Shown here in pieces: positions 41,588 to 50,956 of a DNA stretch of 64,000 bases. Position numbers and translations under genes: made by a program. The DNA comes from Deltaproteobacteria bacterium (GTDB lineage Bacteria > Desulfobacterota > Deferrimicrobia > Deferrimicrobiales > Deferrimicrobiaceae): contig JAKAHC010000002.1 of the NCBI GenBank assembly GCA_021815305.1, positions 1 to 64,000 on the forward strand, read 5' to 3'. Positions within the stretch are counted from its first letter, which is position 1. Each line of letters begins with the position of its first letter. The notes under the pieces were generated by a model, which saw nothing but the letters and a program-made list of their open reading frames with translations, was not told the origin of the DNA and made no database searches.

Positions 41588-44500
41588 TTAATCCCGTCTC
41601 CGGAGGGTCCGGCCGCGCAATACTGCAAGGCCGAGTCCCGCCAGGATCAGGAACAGGTCGGTGTTCGAACCGGAGGAACCGGTTCCGCCGACGATTGCGC
41701 AACCGCCGCCCGAAGAGTTCGTCAGGCCGATGGAGCCGCTCCCCGATGACACCGGTACCGCCACCCCGACGGGGTCGACAAGGACGGCGCCGGCCGGAGC
41801 GACGTTATCCGTCGGACTCGCCGCGGCATTGACCGAGGGACTCCCGCCGGTTACCGTCAGGATGACCATGTTCCCGTCGATGACGGCGGTAGGCACCTCG
41901 TGGAACCCGTTTGCGCCGGCCTGGTACACCTTGCTCCCCGGAGGAATGGGGCTGGGGAAAGTAACGGTGACCTGAGCGGTGCTTCCGGGCGCCACACCGA
42001 CTTCCTGAAACGCGATCATGCCGTCCTGGAACTCGTATCCCGCCGGTTTGCCGGCCGGGTTCAGGCTGGAGCTGGTATCCGCGATCCCCACGGCCCCGCG
42101 GATGGCTGTGCCCGCGGTGCGACTCGAGTCGACATGGACCTTTCCGGTCCCTTTCGAACTCCACCGGGAGGCCGTGCGGCCGTCGTGCGGGCTGTCGTCT
42201 TCATTGTCCGGCGAGCCGTCCGCGTCGGAATCGGGACTTGCCGCGATGGTCGTGAAGGTCCAGTTATACGGAGCGGTCAACGTGCTGCCCGGTCCCACCG
42301 CGATGGAGGCAAGATACGTGGTGCCGTTCGCGAGCGGACAATTCGGAGTGAACGTTGCCTCCGTGTGCGTTGCGTTGTAGGTGAAAGTCCCCTGCACGAC
42401 CCCTTCGCTGCTGCAGACGTCGGAACGATACGGCCAGGACGGGGCCATGGTCGGGTTGGTGGCCGGAACGTTGGGACGCAGCGTGAAAGTTCCGCCGTTG
42501 AAGATGGCGCTGATGTCCGTCGATCCGCTTTCTTTCGCGGAGATCACCGTGTCGACCGGGACGTTCACGGCGTTGTCGGCAGGCATGACATCGAGGGTTC
42601 CCGTCTGCGCGGGCACGTCGAGGATGCTCACGGTCAGGGTTGCGGATTTCGCGACCCCGCCGCTGCTGTAGTTCGCCGTCACGATCACGTTCACCGTGGA
42701 GGACACTGCGTTCGCCGTCAGTACCCCCGACGAGCCGATGCTGGCATAGGAGGCGGGAGACACGCTCCAGGTCGGCGTGACCGTGGTGGAGGTCCCGTCG
42801 CTCCAGGCCGCCGTGGCGGTGTATGTTGCCGTGGAGCCTTCATTGACCGAAGCGGGGCCGTGGATCGCGAGGCTGTTCAGGGTGCCGGCCACGTCCAGGA
42901 TGGAGACGGACTTGGTGGCCGTGCGGGTCACCGTGCCGGAGGTGTAGCTCGCGGTGAGGGTGACCGACTGGTTCGATGTGACCGCCAGGGTGGTGAGGAC
43001 GCCGGAGGCGCTCACATTGGCGTATGTAACGGGAGACACGCTCCAGGTCGGCGTGACCGTGGTGGAGGTCCCGTCGCTCCATGTCGCCGTGGCGGTATAG
43101 GTCGCCGTGGCGCTTTCGTTGACCGAAGAAGCACCGTTGATCGCTATGCCGTTCAAGGTGGCCTGCACGTATGCGATGGTCACGGAAGCGGAGGCTGTGC
43201 GGGTCACCGTGCCGGAGGTGTAGCTGGCGCCTATGGTCGCGGTCTGGTTCGCCGTGACGGTCGGCGCGGTGAGGACGCCGGAGGAACTGATCGTCCCCAA
43301 GGTCGTGGTCCACGTCGGCGTGACGGAGGTCGTCGTCCCGTCGCTCCACGTCGCCGTTGCGGAGAACGATCCCGTGGCGCCGGAGTTGACGGAGGCCGGC
43401 CCGCTGATGGCGATGCCGCTCAAGGTGGCCTGCACGTTCACGATGGTCACGGAAGCGGAGGCTGTGCGGGTCACCGTGCCGGAGGTGTAGCTGGCGCCTA
43501 TGGTCGCGGTCTGGTTCGCCGTGACGGTCGGCGCGGTGAGGACGCCGGAGGAACTGATCGTCCCCAGGGTCGTGGTCCACGTCGGCGTGACGGAGGTCGT
43601 CGTTCCGTTGCTCCACGTCGCCGTTGCGGCGTAGGTCGCCGTGGTGTTCTCGTTTACGGAAGCCGGTCCGCTGATCGCGATGCCGCTCAAGGTGACCGGC
43701 GCCGGGTTGATCGTGAGGGAGAACGACTTGGTGGCGGATCCTCCGCCTGTGACCTGGACGGTGAAACTGGAAGCGCCGGCCGCCGTCGGCGTACCGCCGA
43801 GGACTCCTCCGGAGGAGAGGGACAGGCCGGCGGGAAGCGTACCGGAAGTGACCGACCAGGCGTACGGGGTCGTCCCGCCGGTGGCCGCGAGCGTCTGGCT
43901 GTACGCCGTTCCCACCGTTCCCGCAGGCAGCGGGCTGGCCGTGGAGATCGCGGGCGCCGTGGGAGGGGCTGTTACCGTAAAGGAGTTTGTGGACACCCTC
44001 TGCTCGCCGTGATTCGGATTGCCGGGATCCGGGGTAAAGGTTGCCGGGAGGGAACTGGTGTCATACTTGTTTCCGTACCACGCAGCCTGGTAGGTGTAGC
44101 TTCCGGGCGTGGTCGGCGCGGTTGTCGTAAAAGTGATCGGGAAGCCCGCTCCCCCTCCCACATGGGAAGGCCCCGTGCTCCGGGCGACTTCCACGTTGTT
44201 CAAGTAAAGGATGGCGCGGATCCAGCCGGACTCGCTTCCTCCGGAGAAGGTCACCGTGACGGTTTCGCCCGGAGCGTAGCTCGTCTTGTTCGTCGTCGCG
44301 GCGTCGTTGCGCGGGCCATGGTGGTGGCACCCGTCGCACGTGGTCGGAGTCGCCCCATGACACGAGGAACAGTTGGGGCTGTAGTAACTGGATTGCGCCT
44401 CCGCATTCGGCGCCATGGCCGCGAAGACGGCAAACAGAAGGAAAAAGAACAGGATGGTTCCCGCTTTTTTAAAATTTTCCTCGAAGACATTTCGCATCAT
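41588..44500 (-). CDS. Large secreted Ig-repeat protein with two haem-type motifs and C-terminal anchor
   Basis: A 970-aa exported protein. A signal peptide ending AEAQS is followed at once by CSSCH and CDGCH, two c-type haem motifs about 12 residues apart. Then come a beta domain ([16 protein letters not shown]), a putative-Ig/He_PIG-type repeat ([20 protein letters not shown]) and four Big_2-like repeats each opening LxGIAIxGPASVNE or similar. An Ig-like (SbsA) domain ([19 protein letters not shown]) and a choice-of-anchor U domain ([14 protein letters not shown] to [17 protein letters not shown]) follow. It ends in GGGCAIVGG, a hydrophobic stretch and RGRTLRRRD, a sorting-signal layout. 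GGGAG precedes ATG 44500. Confidence 0.85.
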   Translation of the reverse strand: MMRNVFEENFKKAGTILFFFLLFAVFAAMAPNAEAQSSYYSPNCSSCHGATPTTCDGCHHHGPRNDAATTNKTSYAPGETVTVTFSGGSESGWIRAILYLNNVEVARSTGPSHVGGGAGFPITFTTTAPTTPGSYTYQAAWYGNKYDTSSLPATFTPDPGNPNHGEQRVSTNSFTVTAPPTAPAISTASPLPAGTVGTAYSQTLAATGGTTPYAWSVTSGTLPAGLSLSSGGVLGGTPTAAGASSFTVQVTGGGSATKSFSLTINPAPVTLSGIAISGPASVNENTTATYAATATWSNGTTTSVTPTWTTTLGTISSSGVLTAPTVTANQTATIGASYTSGTVTRTASASVTIVNVQATLSGIAISGPASVNSGATGSFSATATWSDGTTTSVTPTWTTTLGTISSSGVLTAPTVTANQTATIGASYTSGTVTRTASASVTIAYVQATLNGIAINGASSVNESATATYTATATWSDGTSTTVTPTWSVSPVTYANVSASGVLTTLAVTSNQSVTLTASYTSGTVTRTATKSVSILDVAGTLNSLAIHGPASVNEGSTATYTATAAWSDGTSTTVTPTWSVSPASYASIGSSGVLTANAVSSTVNVIVTANYSSGGVAKSATLTVSILDVPAQTGTLDVMPADNAVNVPVDTVISAKESGSTDISAIFNGGTFTLRPNVPATNPTMAPSWPYRSDVCSSEGVVQGTFTYNATHTEATFTPNCPLANGTTYLASIAVGPGSTLTAPYNWTFTTIAASPDSDADGSPDNEDDSPHDGRTASRWSSKGTGKVHVDSSRTAGTAIRGAVGIADTSSSLNPAGKPAGYEFQDGMIAFQEVGVAPGSTAQVTVTFPSPIPPGSKVYQAGANGFHEVPTAVIDGNMVILTVTGGSPSVNAAASPTDNVAPAGAVLVDPVGVAVPVSSGSGSIGLTNSSGGGCAIVGGTGSSGSNTDLFLILAGLGLAVLRGRTLRRRD
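43154..43362. repeat. 209-bp direct repeat, copy B (Ig module)
   Basis: Differs from 43421-43629 at about 6 of 209 positions (offset 267 bp). Each copy encodes most of one Ig-like module with the shared text [20 protein letters not shown]. Recent duplication or gene conversion inside the gene; copy number could vary between strains. Confidence 0.9.
43421..43629. repeat. 209-bp direct repeat, copy A (Ig module)
   Basis: Partner of 43154-43362, about 97 percent identical. Confidence 0.9.
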
Positions 44501-44958
44501 TTCGGTCTCCCTGGTATGGATTTCTCCGGTGTCGGGCAAAAACCGTTGGATCCGCGCTCTATTCCGCGCCGAGCGGATCCCCTTCGGGGGAAGGGTCCGG
44601 CACGCGGGAACTTCGCTGGAAGAAAAATCGGACTTTCCGTTTTGCAGGATTCAAATTCAATAACGTAACCTGCACATTTTCCCCCTTTCCTCCGTGGACT
44701 TTGTGGCCTAACAATATAAATAGCTATAATGCTTATGGCTATTCCGGTTACCGTCGTAATATTTCGCGAATCGGTGGAACTTGTTTGGGTTACTCGTAGT
44801 AACAATGGGCAAAATATGTGCCAACATTGGCTTTATATTTCCGCAAGAACGGGAGGGAGGGGTGCAGGGATGCGTTTCAGGAGATTCGGGGGCGCCAGGA
44901 ACCATTCGCCGGAAGGCGACGATCCGGCGATGGAGCTATCGGGTCGGGCCGGGAGCTA
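44501..44958. other. Intergenic region, AT-rich centre
   Basis: The minus-strand leader of the Ig-repeat gene lies on the left side and contains GGATCCGCTCGG... foldable sequence; no known riboswitch was recognised. The centre (44640-44860) is markedly AT-rich. No supported gene apart from the ABC remnant that follows. Confidence 0.5.
44721..44741. promoter_or_regulatory. Imperfect palindrome containing TATAAT
   Basis: TAGCTATAA-TGC-TTATGGCTA pairs at 8 of 9 positions per arm. A perfect plus-strand TATAAT (44725-44730) lies inside. It sits in an AT-rich island (about 44640-44860) that stands out from the GC-rich surroundings. It may be an operator-promoter of the Ig-repeat gene or of a lost gene to the right. 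Confidence 0.4.
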
Positions 44959-45057
44959 TCCGGCACCGCCTTTCGGGAGGGGAACGGCAGCGTGTGGCGG
45001 TCGCGCGCGTCCTGGTCCATGAACCGCTCCTGCCGCTTGCGGACGAGTCCACGCCGA
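44959..45057 (+). pseudogene. ABC transporter ATPase remnant
   Basis: In frame, RHRLSGGERQRVAVARV and LVHEPLLPLADEST match the signature and Walker B region of LolD/MacB/FtsE-type ATPases (usual text LSGGERQRVAIARAL...LLLADEPT). No Walker A, N-terminus or H-loop is found on either side: upstream is AT-rich non-coding DNA, downstream the frame runs into the cyclopropane synthase gene on the other strand. The expected DEPT is DEST. It is a scrap of a decayed gene of about 30 recognisable residues. Confidence 0.7.
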
Positions 45058-45070
45058 GAAGATCAAGATC

Positions 45071-46375
45071 TCAGGAATACCAGTCCGCGCGGGTCAGCGG
45101 CAGGCAGCTCCTCCCCGCGTCGTTCCTGGAAAGAAGGACCTGGTAGACGTTGTTTCTTCCGGTTTCGAAGGCATGGGCGGAACCGGTCATGTACAGCCGC
45201 CAGATGCGGCATGTGATTTCGTCCGTCGCGCGGCGGGCCTCCTCCATCCGTTCTTCCAGGCGCCGGACCCAGTGACGCAGCGTAAGGATGTAGTGCTCGC
45301 GCAGGCTCTCCACGTCGCGGATCTCGAACCCGCTCTCCTCGGCGGCGCGCAGGGTGAGACTGACCGGATAGAGGTCCCCGTCCGGGAAAACGTAACGGTC
45401 CACGAAGGACGCCCCGATTCCCGATGCATCCGCGCCCGGTCCGGTGGCGATTCCGTGGTTGAGGAAAACTCCGCCGGGCCGCAGGAGGCGCCACGCGATC
45501 CTGAAATATTCCCCCAGCCTGGACCGGCCGATGTGCTCGAACATCCCGACGCTGGCGATCTTGTCGAAGCCTCCGGGTTCCCCCCAAACCCGGTAGTCCT
45601 GCACCTCGGCCCGGCAGCGCCTCTCCATGCCCGCCTCCCGGATCCGCTCGTTGGCAAGATCCGCCTGCGCGCGGCTTAAGGTGATGCCGACCGCCTCCAC
45701 ACCGTAGTTCCGCGCCGCATGGAGGATCAGGGCGCCCCAGCCGCAGCCGATGTCGAGCATGCGCTCGCCGCCGCGCAATCTCAGCTTGCGGCAGATGTAG
45801 TCCAGTTTCCTCTCCTGGGCCGTGTCCAGGGGTTCGGCGGGATCATGAAAATATGCCGTCGAGTACACCATGCGGCGGTCCAGCCAAAGCTCGAAGAACC
45901 GGTTGGAAATGTCGTAATGGTAGGTGACCGCGCTGCGGTCCCTCTGTAACGAATGGACGGCCCCGTGGAGTCTGGCCGCCTTCCGACCCGGCGGGGGAAA
46001 GTGGTGGGAGGGCAATGCCAGAAGATCTCTCGAGAACCGAAGCCGTTCCTTGATTCCCAGATGCATTCCCCGGAGGTAGTCCCCGAACCGGAATGCCGCT
46101 TGGAGGTCACCCTCGATATCGAAATCCCCGTGGATGAACGCCTCCCCGAGGGAGAGTTCGCTCAATCGCCAGAACATCTTCCGGAGCGCCCCCGGGTGGC
46201 GAAGGACCATCGTGAAACGGTTCGGCTTCCCCGGCCCCGGGTTCCAACGCGTGCCGTCCCAAAGGAGGATGGTGAAATCCAGAGGGCCGTAGCCGCGGAG
46301 AATCTCCTGCAGGAAAGCGAACGTTTTCTGCGAGACGCGGTCGGGGGAGCGGAGAGGGGGATCCTCCATGGCCAC
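45071..46375 (-). CDS. cfa: Cyclopropane-fatty-acyl-phospholipid synthase family protein
   Basis: A 434-aa SAM-dependent methyltransferase that adds a methylene across double bonds of membrane phospholipid acyl chains. The N-terminal 130 residues are the CFA lipid-binding domain (LSLGEAFIHGDFDIEGDL). Then come VTYHYDISNRFFELWLD, the SAM loop MLDIGCGWGALILHAA, GITLSRAQADLA, MFEHIGRSRLGEYF and the C-terminal HYILTLRHWVRRLEE. GTG 46375 and ATG 46369 are both possible starts. It begins 4 bp after the small DUF6982-like gene and is probably co-transcribed with it. Confidence 0.92.
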   Translation of the reverse strand: MAMEDPPLRSPDRVSQKTFAFLQEILRGYGPLDFTILLWDGTRWNPGPGKPNRFTMVLRHPGALRKMFWRLSELSLGEAFIHGDFDIEGDLQAAFRFGDYLRGMHLGIKERLRFSRDLLALPSHHFPPPGRKAARLHGAVHSLQRDRSAVTYHYDISNRFFELWLDRRMVYSTAYFHDPAEPLDTAQERKLDYICRKLRLRGGERMLDIGCGWGALILHAARNYGVEAVGITLSRAQADLANERIREAGMERRCRAEVQDYRVWGEPGGFDKIASVGMFEHIGRSRLGEYFRIAWRLLRPGGVFLNHGIATGPGADASGIGASFVDRYVFPDGDLYPVSLTLRAAEESGFEIRDVESLREHYILTLRHWVRRLEERMEEARRATDEITCRIWRLYMTGSAHAFETGRNNVYQVLLSRNDAGRSCLPLTRADWYS

Positions 46376-46378
46376 GCG

Positions 46379-46783
46379 TCAAAGGTTCCGGACCTTGTCT
46401 ACGGAGGCGGAGACGATGTAGACCTTGTCGTTGTTCCATTGCGGGTCCACCGGGAAGAGGAAGAAGCCCGCCCGCTGGGGATCGTATCCCGTGGTGGTCC
46501 CCACGATGACTTCCCCGTCCTTCCACCGCACCTCGATGAGACGCCCCGGGGGTTTCTTCCCCTCGGGCGCCTGCTTTTTCTCCTTGTAGTTGCGGTCGCC
46601 CTGGAAATCCTTGACGAAAAACAGGGCCTTCAGATCCTTTATCCGGATTTCCATCGGATCTCCCGCATCAGCGGCATCGTGGGGCATGACATGGAACACC
46701 GGCTTGTTCGGGAAGAAATTCTGGGTGTACCCCTTGACGATTTTCCCGTTGGTAAACCTCACGACGATTTTGCTCGGATCCAT
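46379..46783 (-). CDS. DUF6982-like small protein
   Basis: A 134-aa soluble beta-rich protein: IVVRFTNGKIVKGYTQNFFPNKPVFHVMP, then IRIKDLKALFFVKDFQGDRNYKE and IEVRWKDGEVIVGTTTGYDPQ. The repeated 'V-R-F/W-x-(N/D)-G-x-x-x-G-x-T' text suggests two SH3-like or PilZ-like barrels. Similar proteins are common in Desulfobacterota, without known role. GGAGGGCCCC precedes ATG 46783. It overlaps nothing and ends 3 bp before the cfa start. Confidence 0.75.
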   Translation of the reverse strand: MDPSKIVVRFTNGKIVKGYTQNFFPNKPVFHVMPHDAADAGDPMEIRIKDLKALFFVKDFQGDRNYKEKKQAPEGKKPPGRLIEVRWKDGEVIVGTTTGYDPQRAGFFLFPVDPQWNNDKVYIVSASVDKVRNL

Positions 46784-46877
46784 GGGGCCCTCCGCCACGT
46801 CCGGGAAATGTCTCAAACATTACGATACGTTCCCGTGATGAAATGTCAACAGGGGTCTCCGGAACGGCGTCGTGCCC

Positions 46878-48365
46878 TCAGCCGGGCCGTTTCGATTCCG
46901 TGTTCCGGGCGAGAATGAAGAAGTGGTGGCCCATGATGGCGAGCGTGACCGCCAGCCCGAGGTGCCGCCTTGCGCGGAGGAAGGTGTTGCCCAGGAAACG
47001 CCAGTACGATCTCCGGTACTCCGAAAAGATCCCCTGCCGGATGAAGGAGCGGATCAGGGCCAGGTAGTCGGAGAAGGACCTCCGCTCCCTCGTGGAAGGC
47101 CCCAGACGGGAGAGGAACACCCTGGCGCGTTCGAAATACTCCTTGGGATTATAGAGGGTCGATACGACTTCCCGGTAGCCCGCCAGAAGGGTTTCCGCGT
47201 CCATTTTGGGGATGAAGTTCAGGAGGGCCGCCGTGTTGTCGCCGATGCTCTGGCGCACGATGCGGCCTTCCCCGGCAAGGCGGCGCCACAGACGGGTATT
47301 GGGGAGTGCCGTCAGCAGCCCCACCATGGAGATGGGGATGGCGGCCTCCTTGATGAAGGCGATCTGTCGTTTGAAGATGTCCGGGGGGTCCTGGTCGAAC
47401 CCCAGGATGAACCCCCCCATGACCTCCATCCCGTGTTCCTGGAGCCGCCGGACGCTTCCCAGCAGATCGGTGTTCGCATTCTGGGTCTTGCCCGCGGCCC
47501 GGTGACTCTCCTCGACCGGCGTCTCGATCCCCACGAACACCCTGTTGAAGCGGGACGCCCGCATCAGGGAGAGCAGCTCCTCGTCGCCGGCCAGGTTGAT
47601 CGAGGCCTGGGTGAACAGGGAGAAAGGGTTGCGGCGGCGCGCCATCCATTCGGCCAACTGCGGGAGAAGCCCCTTGATGGCTCTCCGGTTCCCGACGAAG
47701 TTGTCGTCCACCATGAAGACCGAACCCCGCCAACCCAGATCGTAGAGTCGGTCGAATTCGGCAAGGACCTGTTTTGCCGTCTTGGTCCGTGGAACCTGCC
47801 CGAACAGTTCGATGATGTCGCAGAATTCGCACGCAAAGGGGCACCCCCTGGAATACTGGACAGGCATCGAGCTGTACCGGCGCATCCGGGAGAGATGCAG
47901 ATCGGGCGGCGGAACCCGCGTCATGTCCGTCCGGCATGGAGAGGCGTAGAACCGTTTCGCCTGTCCCGCCGCGAGGTCGTGTGAAAGGATCTTCACGATC
48001 TCCTCGGCTTCGCCCACGACGACGTGGTCCGCATCACGCCAGGCGGCGTGCTCGGCGCTCGTGATCGGCCCCCCGACGACGGTTCGGACCCCTGCCGCCC
48101 CGCAACGTGCGATCAGTTCCGAAAGGGAAGGAGCCTGGACCAGCATGGCGCTCAGGAAGGCCACATCCGCCCAGGCAAGGTCCTTTTCCCGAAGATCCTC
48201 CACGTTCAGATCGACCAGTCTTCGCTCCCAGGCGGAGGGGAGCAGCGCGGAAACGGTAAGCAATCCGAGCGGCGGATACGAGGACCGTTTCCCGAGGAAA
48301 GGAAGGGCGTGACGGAAGCTCCAGAACGTTTCGGGGAAGCGGGGGTACAGGAGGAGGGCCTTCAA
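46878..48365 (-). CDS. B12-binding radical SAM protein (DUF4070, hopanoid methylase-like)
   Basis: A 495-aa enzyme. The N-terminal cobalamin-binding domain (SSYPPLGLLTVSALLP, VGGPITSAEHAAWRDADHVVVGEAEE) lacks the DxHxxG motif, as usual in this branch. The radical SAM cluster is QYSRGCPFACEFCDIIELFG (CxxxCxxC). FMVDDNFVGNRRAIKG, VFVGIETPVEES and GFILGFDQDPPDIFKRQ, then a DUF4070 C-terminus, closely resemble HpnP (hopanoid C-2 methylase) and relatives. No hopanoid genes are in the window, so a different lipid or cofactor substrate is possible. It is transcribed in the same direction as cfa. Confidence 0.85.
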   Translation of the reverse strand: MKALLLYPRFPETFWSFRHALPFLGKRSSYPPLGLLTVSALLPSAWERRLVDLNVEDLREKDLAWADVAFLSAMLVQAPSLSELIARCGAAGVRTVVGGPITSAEHAAWRDADHVVVGEAEEIVKILSHDLAAGQAKRFYASPCRTDMTRVPPPDLHLSRMRRYSSMPVQYSRGCPFACEFCDIIELFGQVPRTKTAKQVLAEFDRLYDLGWRGSVFMVDDNFVGNRRAIKGLLPQLAEWMARRRNPFSLFTQASINLAGDEELLSLMRASRFNRVFVGIETPVEESHRAAGKTQNANTDLLGSVRRLQEHGMEVMGGFILGFDQDPPDIFKRQIAFIKEAAIPISMVGLLTALPNTRLWRRLAGEGRIVRQSIGDNTAALLNFIPKMDAETLLAGYREVVSTLYNPKEYFERARVFLSRLGPSTRERRSFSDYLALIRSFIRQGIFSEYRRSYWRFLGNTFLRARRHLGLAVTLAIMGHHFFILARNTESKRPG

Positions 48366-48388
48366 TTCCGTAATGCCTCTCTGTTCAT

Positions 48389-49066
48389 TCAGAACATGGT
48401 TTTAAAGATTATCTCACGGTTTCCGGGGGGACGTTCGGCCAGTACGCGCAAGGCGGCCGCGGCGACGGCAGAACCCAGGTACCCTCCCGCGATCACGTCC
48501 GACAGGAAATGGAAATCCGTGGCGATCAGCGCGGCGCCGAGCGCCAGGGTGATGAAAAGCAAAATGGCGCGGCACCTGGGAAAGAAGAGCCAGGCGGTGA
48601 CCGCCAGGGATGTGAACACGGTCATGTGTCCCGAGGGGAAGCCGTTGTGGATTCCTCCGCCGTGAAACCAGTCGAAGGTGTCCATCGTGGGGGCTTCCAG
48701 CCAGGCGCGGGTGTTGATCCGCCCGAAAAAGATCTTGAGGACCGTCTTGAGCGCGTAGGCGGCCGGCATGGCGCTTCCCGCCGCCCGGAAGAACAGGGTC
48801 CGTTCGTCGACGATGTGCCTTCGGACCCGCAGCGTGTAGGAAACCCACATCCACGTCGACCCGAGGAGCACCGCGGGAAGGAGAAGGTCGGGGATGTCCT
48901 CCGCGTACCGGGAGAAAGTGACGTTGGACAGGAACGCCTGTTCGACCCACAGGGCGATCCTGCCGTCCAGGGAAAAAACGCTGAACAAGACAACGAGGAC
49001 CGTGACCGCGAATCCGCGTGCGGACAGCACGAACTTTTCCAACGGAAACGGATTCACGCTTTCCAT
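48389..49066 (-). CDS. PAP2-family membrane phosphatase
   Basis: A 225-aa integral membrane protein with about five hydrophobic segments. The phosphatidic acid phosphatase motifs are KIFFGRINTRAW (motif 1), NGFPSGHMTVF (motif 2) and FHFLSDVIAGGYLG (motif 3; the usual SRxxxxxHxxxD is partly altered). Substrates may be undecaprenyl pyrophosphate, lipid A phosphate or phosphatidic acid. AAGGAG precedes ATG 49066; the frame is open upstream but without signals. It lies 23 bp before the radical SAM gene and is probably in one operon with it. Confidence 0.85.
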   Translation of the reverse strand: MESVNPFPLEKFVLSARGFAVTVLVVLFSVFSLDGRIALWVEQAFLSNVTFSRYAEDIPDLLLPAVLLGSTWMWVSYTLRVRRHIVDERTLFFRAAGSAMPAAYALKTVLKIFFGRINTRAWLEAPTMDTFDWFHGGGIHNGFPSGHMTVFTSLAVTAWLFFPRCRAILLFITLALGAALIATDFHFLSDVIAGGYLGSAVAAAALRVLAERPPGNREIIFKTMF

Positions 49067-49286
49067 CCGCTCCTTCCCGGGATTACGAATCGCACGGCGT
49101 ATTCTCCCCACTCCCACTGTTACCACGGAAGACCACGCTCCGGTGGATTTTCCCGCGAAGGATCGCGCCGGGGATTCGCCGCACCCCATGGGAAAAATGG
49201 CGCCGGGCGGTTGGATCCGCCTTTCACGGGGCTACACTGATAATCGTTCCTGTCGGAACTGCCACAAAGAGGAGGTGATGATACCC

Positions 49287-49472
49287 ATGCAGTTCGAGAT
49301 CCATTGCCGGGACACGGGACCGGATTGTCCGTTCGTGGCAAGGGCGGAAACGGTGGAGGAGGTCGTCAACATGCTGATGCGTCACGTCCGGTCGGCCCAC
49401 GAGTGCGACTGGTTCGCGATCGAGGAGATACACCAGGCTGCGAGGACGGTGATCCGAGGGCAGGCGGCATGA
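49287..49472 (+). CDS. DUF1059 small protein
   Basis: A 61-aa protein: FEIHCRDTGPDCPFVARAETVEEVVNMLMRHVRSAHE is the standard DUF1059 pattern (C-R-D-x-G-x-D-C-P-F). The two Cys and two His could bind a metal. AGGAGGTG lies 10 nt before ATG 49287; an in-frame ATG at 49278 is too close to it. No function is known. A GATAAT element near 49239-49246 fits a promoter; divergent from the PAP2 gene. Confidence 0.82.
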   Translation: MQFEIHCRDTGPDCPFVARAETVEEVVNMLMRHVRSAHECDWFAIEEIHQAARTVIRGQAA

Positions 49473-49628
49473 CGGGCGGCGCAGGGTGGTTCCTGCGCCG
49501 GAAGACTCTGGAACGTATCGATGCTGCGTTTCCCCCCTGGGCGGCGGCGGGGGAACGTTACCCGGAGCCGGCGGATCCGTGACAGAATGGTTTCTCCGGA
49601 TTTTTACCCCATTCACGGAGGCGATCCC

Positions 49629-50747
49629 TTGAGCGGGCTTCTCTGCGGGACCTGCGGTGCGCCGTATCCCATGGAAGACCCGAGGTGGCGTTGCGACTGC
49701 GGCGGACTCCTCGACATCCGGTTCCAGGCACGGTTCGACAAGCGGAAGATCGTACGGCGGAAGCCGACGATGTGGCGCTACCGGGAAGCGATTCCCATCG
49801 AGAACGACGCCAGCATCGTTTCCTTCGACGAGGGGATGACGCCGATGATCCCCGTCGACCTGGGGCCGGGGGAGCTGCTTCTCAAGCTCGAACAGCTTTT
49901 CACGACCGGATCGTACAAGGACCGCGGCGCGGCCGTGCTCGTCAGCAAGGCGAAAGAGCTTGGGATCGAGCGGGTCGTCGAAGACTCCTCGGGGAACGCC
50001 GGGTGTGCGATCGCGGCGTACGCAGCGAAGGCGGGCATCCGGTGCGAGATTCTGGTTCCCGAGAGCACTTCCCCCGGGAAGCTGGCGCAGATCCGGTTCT
50101 ACGGCGCGGCCCTGCGCCGGGTCCCCGGAAGCAGGGAAGACACCGCGAGCGCGGCGATGTCGGCCGCCGAAACGACCTACTACGCGAGCCACTCCTGGAA
50201 CCCCTTCTTCTTCCAGGGGACGAAGACCTTTGCGTACGAAGTGTGGGAGCAGATGGAATTCCGGGCTCCGGACGCGATCCTTCTGCCCGCGGGGAACGGA
50301 ACGCTCCTGATCGGATCGTACATCGGGTTCCGGGAGTTGAGGGAAGCGGGCCTGGTCGACCGGATCCCGCGGCACGTCGCCGTGCAGGCGGAAAACTGCG
50401 CCCCTCTTCTCGCCATGTTCCGTGGCGGCCTTCACGCGGTCCCGACGATCGAAAGCAGGGAGACGATCGCGGAGGGCGTCGCGATCGCGGCCCCGGTACG
50501 GGGAAAGGAGATCGTCGACATCGTCCGCCGTACCGGCGGAGAGGTGGTGGCGGTGGACGACGCGCAGGTGGAGAAGGCGTTGCTCCTTTTGGGGAGGAAA
50601 GGGCTCTACGTGGAGCCGACCTCGGCCCTGCCGGTGGCCGCGTTCCTGGAATACCCCTCCCTTCGTTCCGGCGTCGTCGTGGCGCCGTTGACGGGGCACG
50701 GCCTCAAGGCCACCGGGAAAATGCAGAAAATCGCATCGAACGGGTGA
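49629..50747 (+). CDS. thrC: Threonine synthase (PLP-dependent)
   Basis: A 372-aa fold-type II PLP enzyme that converts O-phosphohomoserine to threonine. An N-terminal zinc-ribbon-like part (CGTCGAPY and WRCDCGG) is typical of this ThrC class. The PLP lysine is in TTGSYKDRGAAV; SSGNAGCAIAAYAA binds phosphate; LLPAGNGTLLIGSYIGF is the cofactor phosphate loop. Start TTG 49629 follows GGAGG at 7 nt and is better than upstream in-frame codons. A cystathionine-synthase-like or diaminopropionate enzyme is a less likely alternative. Confidence 0.85.
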   Translation: MSGLLCGTCGAPYPMEDPRWRCDCGGLLDIRFQARFDKRKIVRRKPTMWRYREAIPIENDASIVSFDEGMTPMIPVDLGPGELLLKLEQLFTTGSYKDRGAAVLVSKAKELGIERVVEDSSGNAGCAIAAYAAKAGIRCEILVPESTSPGKLAQIRFYGAALRRVPGSREDTASAAMSAAETTYYASHSWNPFFFQGTKTFAYEVWEQMEFRAPDAILLPAGNGTLLIGSYIGFRELREAGLVDRIPRHVAVQAENCAPLLAMFRGGLHAVPTIESRETIAEGVAIAAPVRGKEIVDIVRRTGGEVVAVDDAQVEKALLLLGRKGLYVEPTSALPVAAFLEYPSLRSGVVVAPLTGHGLKATGKMQKIASNG

Positions 50748-50956
50748 CCGTCGGGCCGTGGCGGAGGCCGCTCCCGCAAGCCGGAATGCGCAAGATCCTT
50801 CAAGGGGCCTTTACCGGATTTTCGGATGGGCGTGCGAACTGCGCCGGCGATGACACGTCCCGGTCCCCTCGGCCAGTGACGTCCCCCCCATGGATCCCGG
50901 AAACTTGCGTCCCGGGAAGAATATCCAATCGGGAACACCCTTAGGGGGAAGGGAAT

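Noticed and set aside
41900-44668. 922-codon plus-strand frame opposite the Ig-repeat gene
   Set aside because: Shadow of a repetitive GC-rich gene: Arg/Gly-rich text without domains. The minus strand carries a signal peptide and recognisable modules.
44500-44720. c-di-GMP (GEMM) or other riboswitch in the leader of the Ig-repeat gene
   Set aside because: The conserved GEMM core elements were not found on the minus strand; only generic hairpins.
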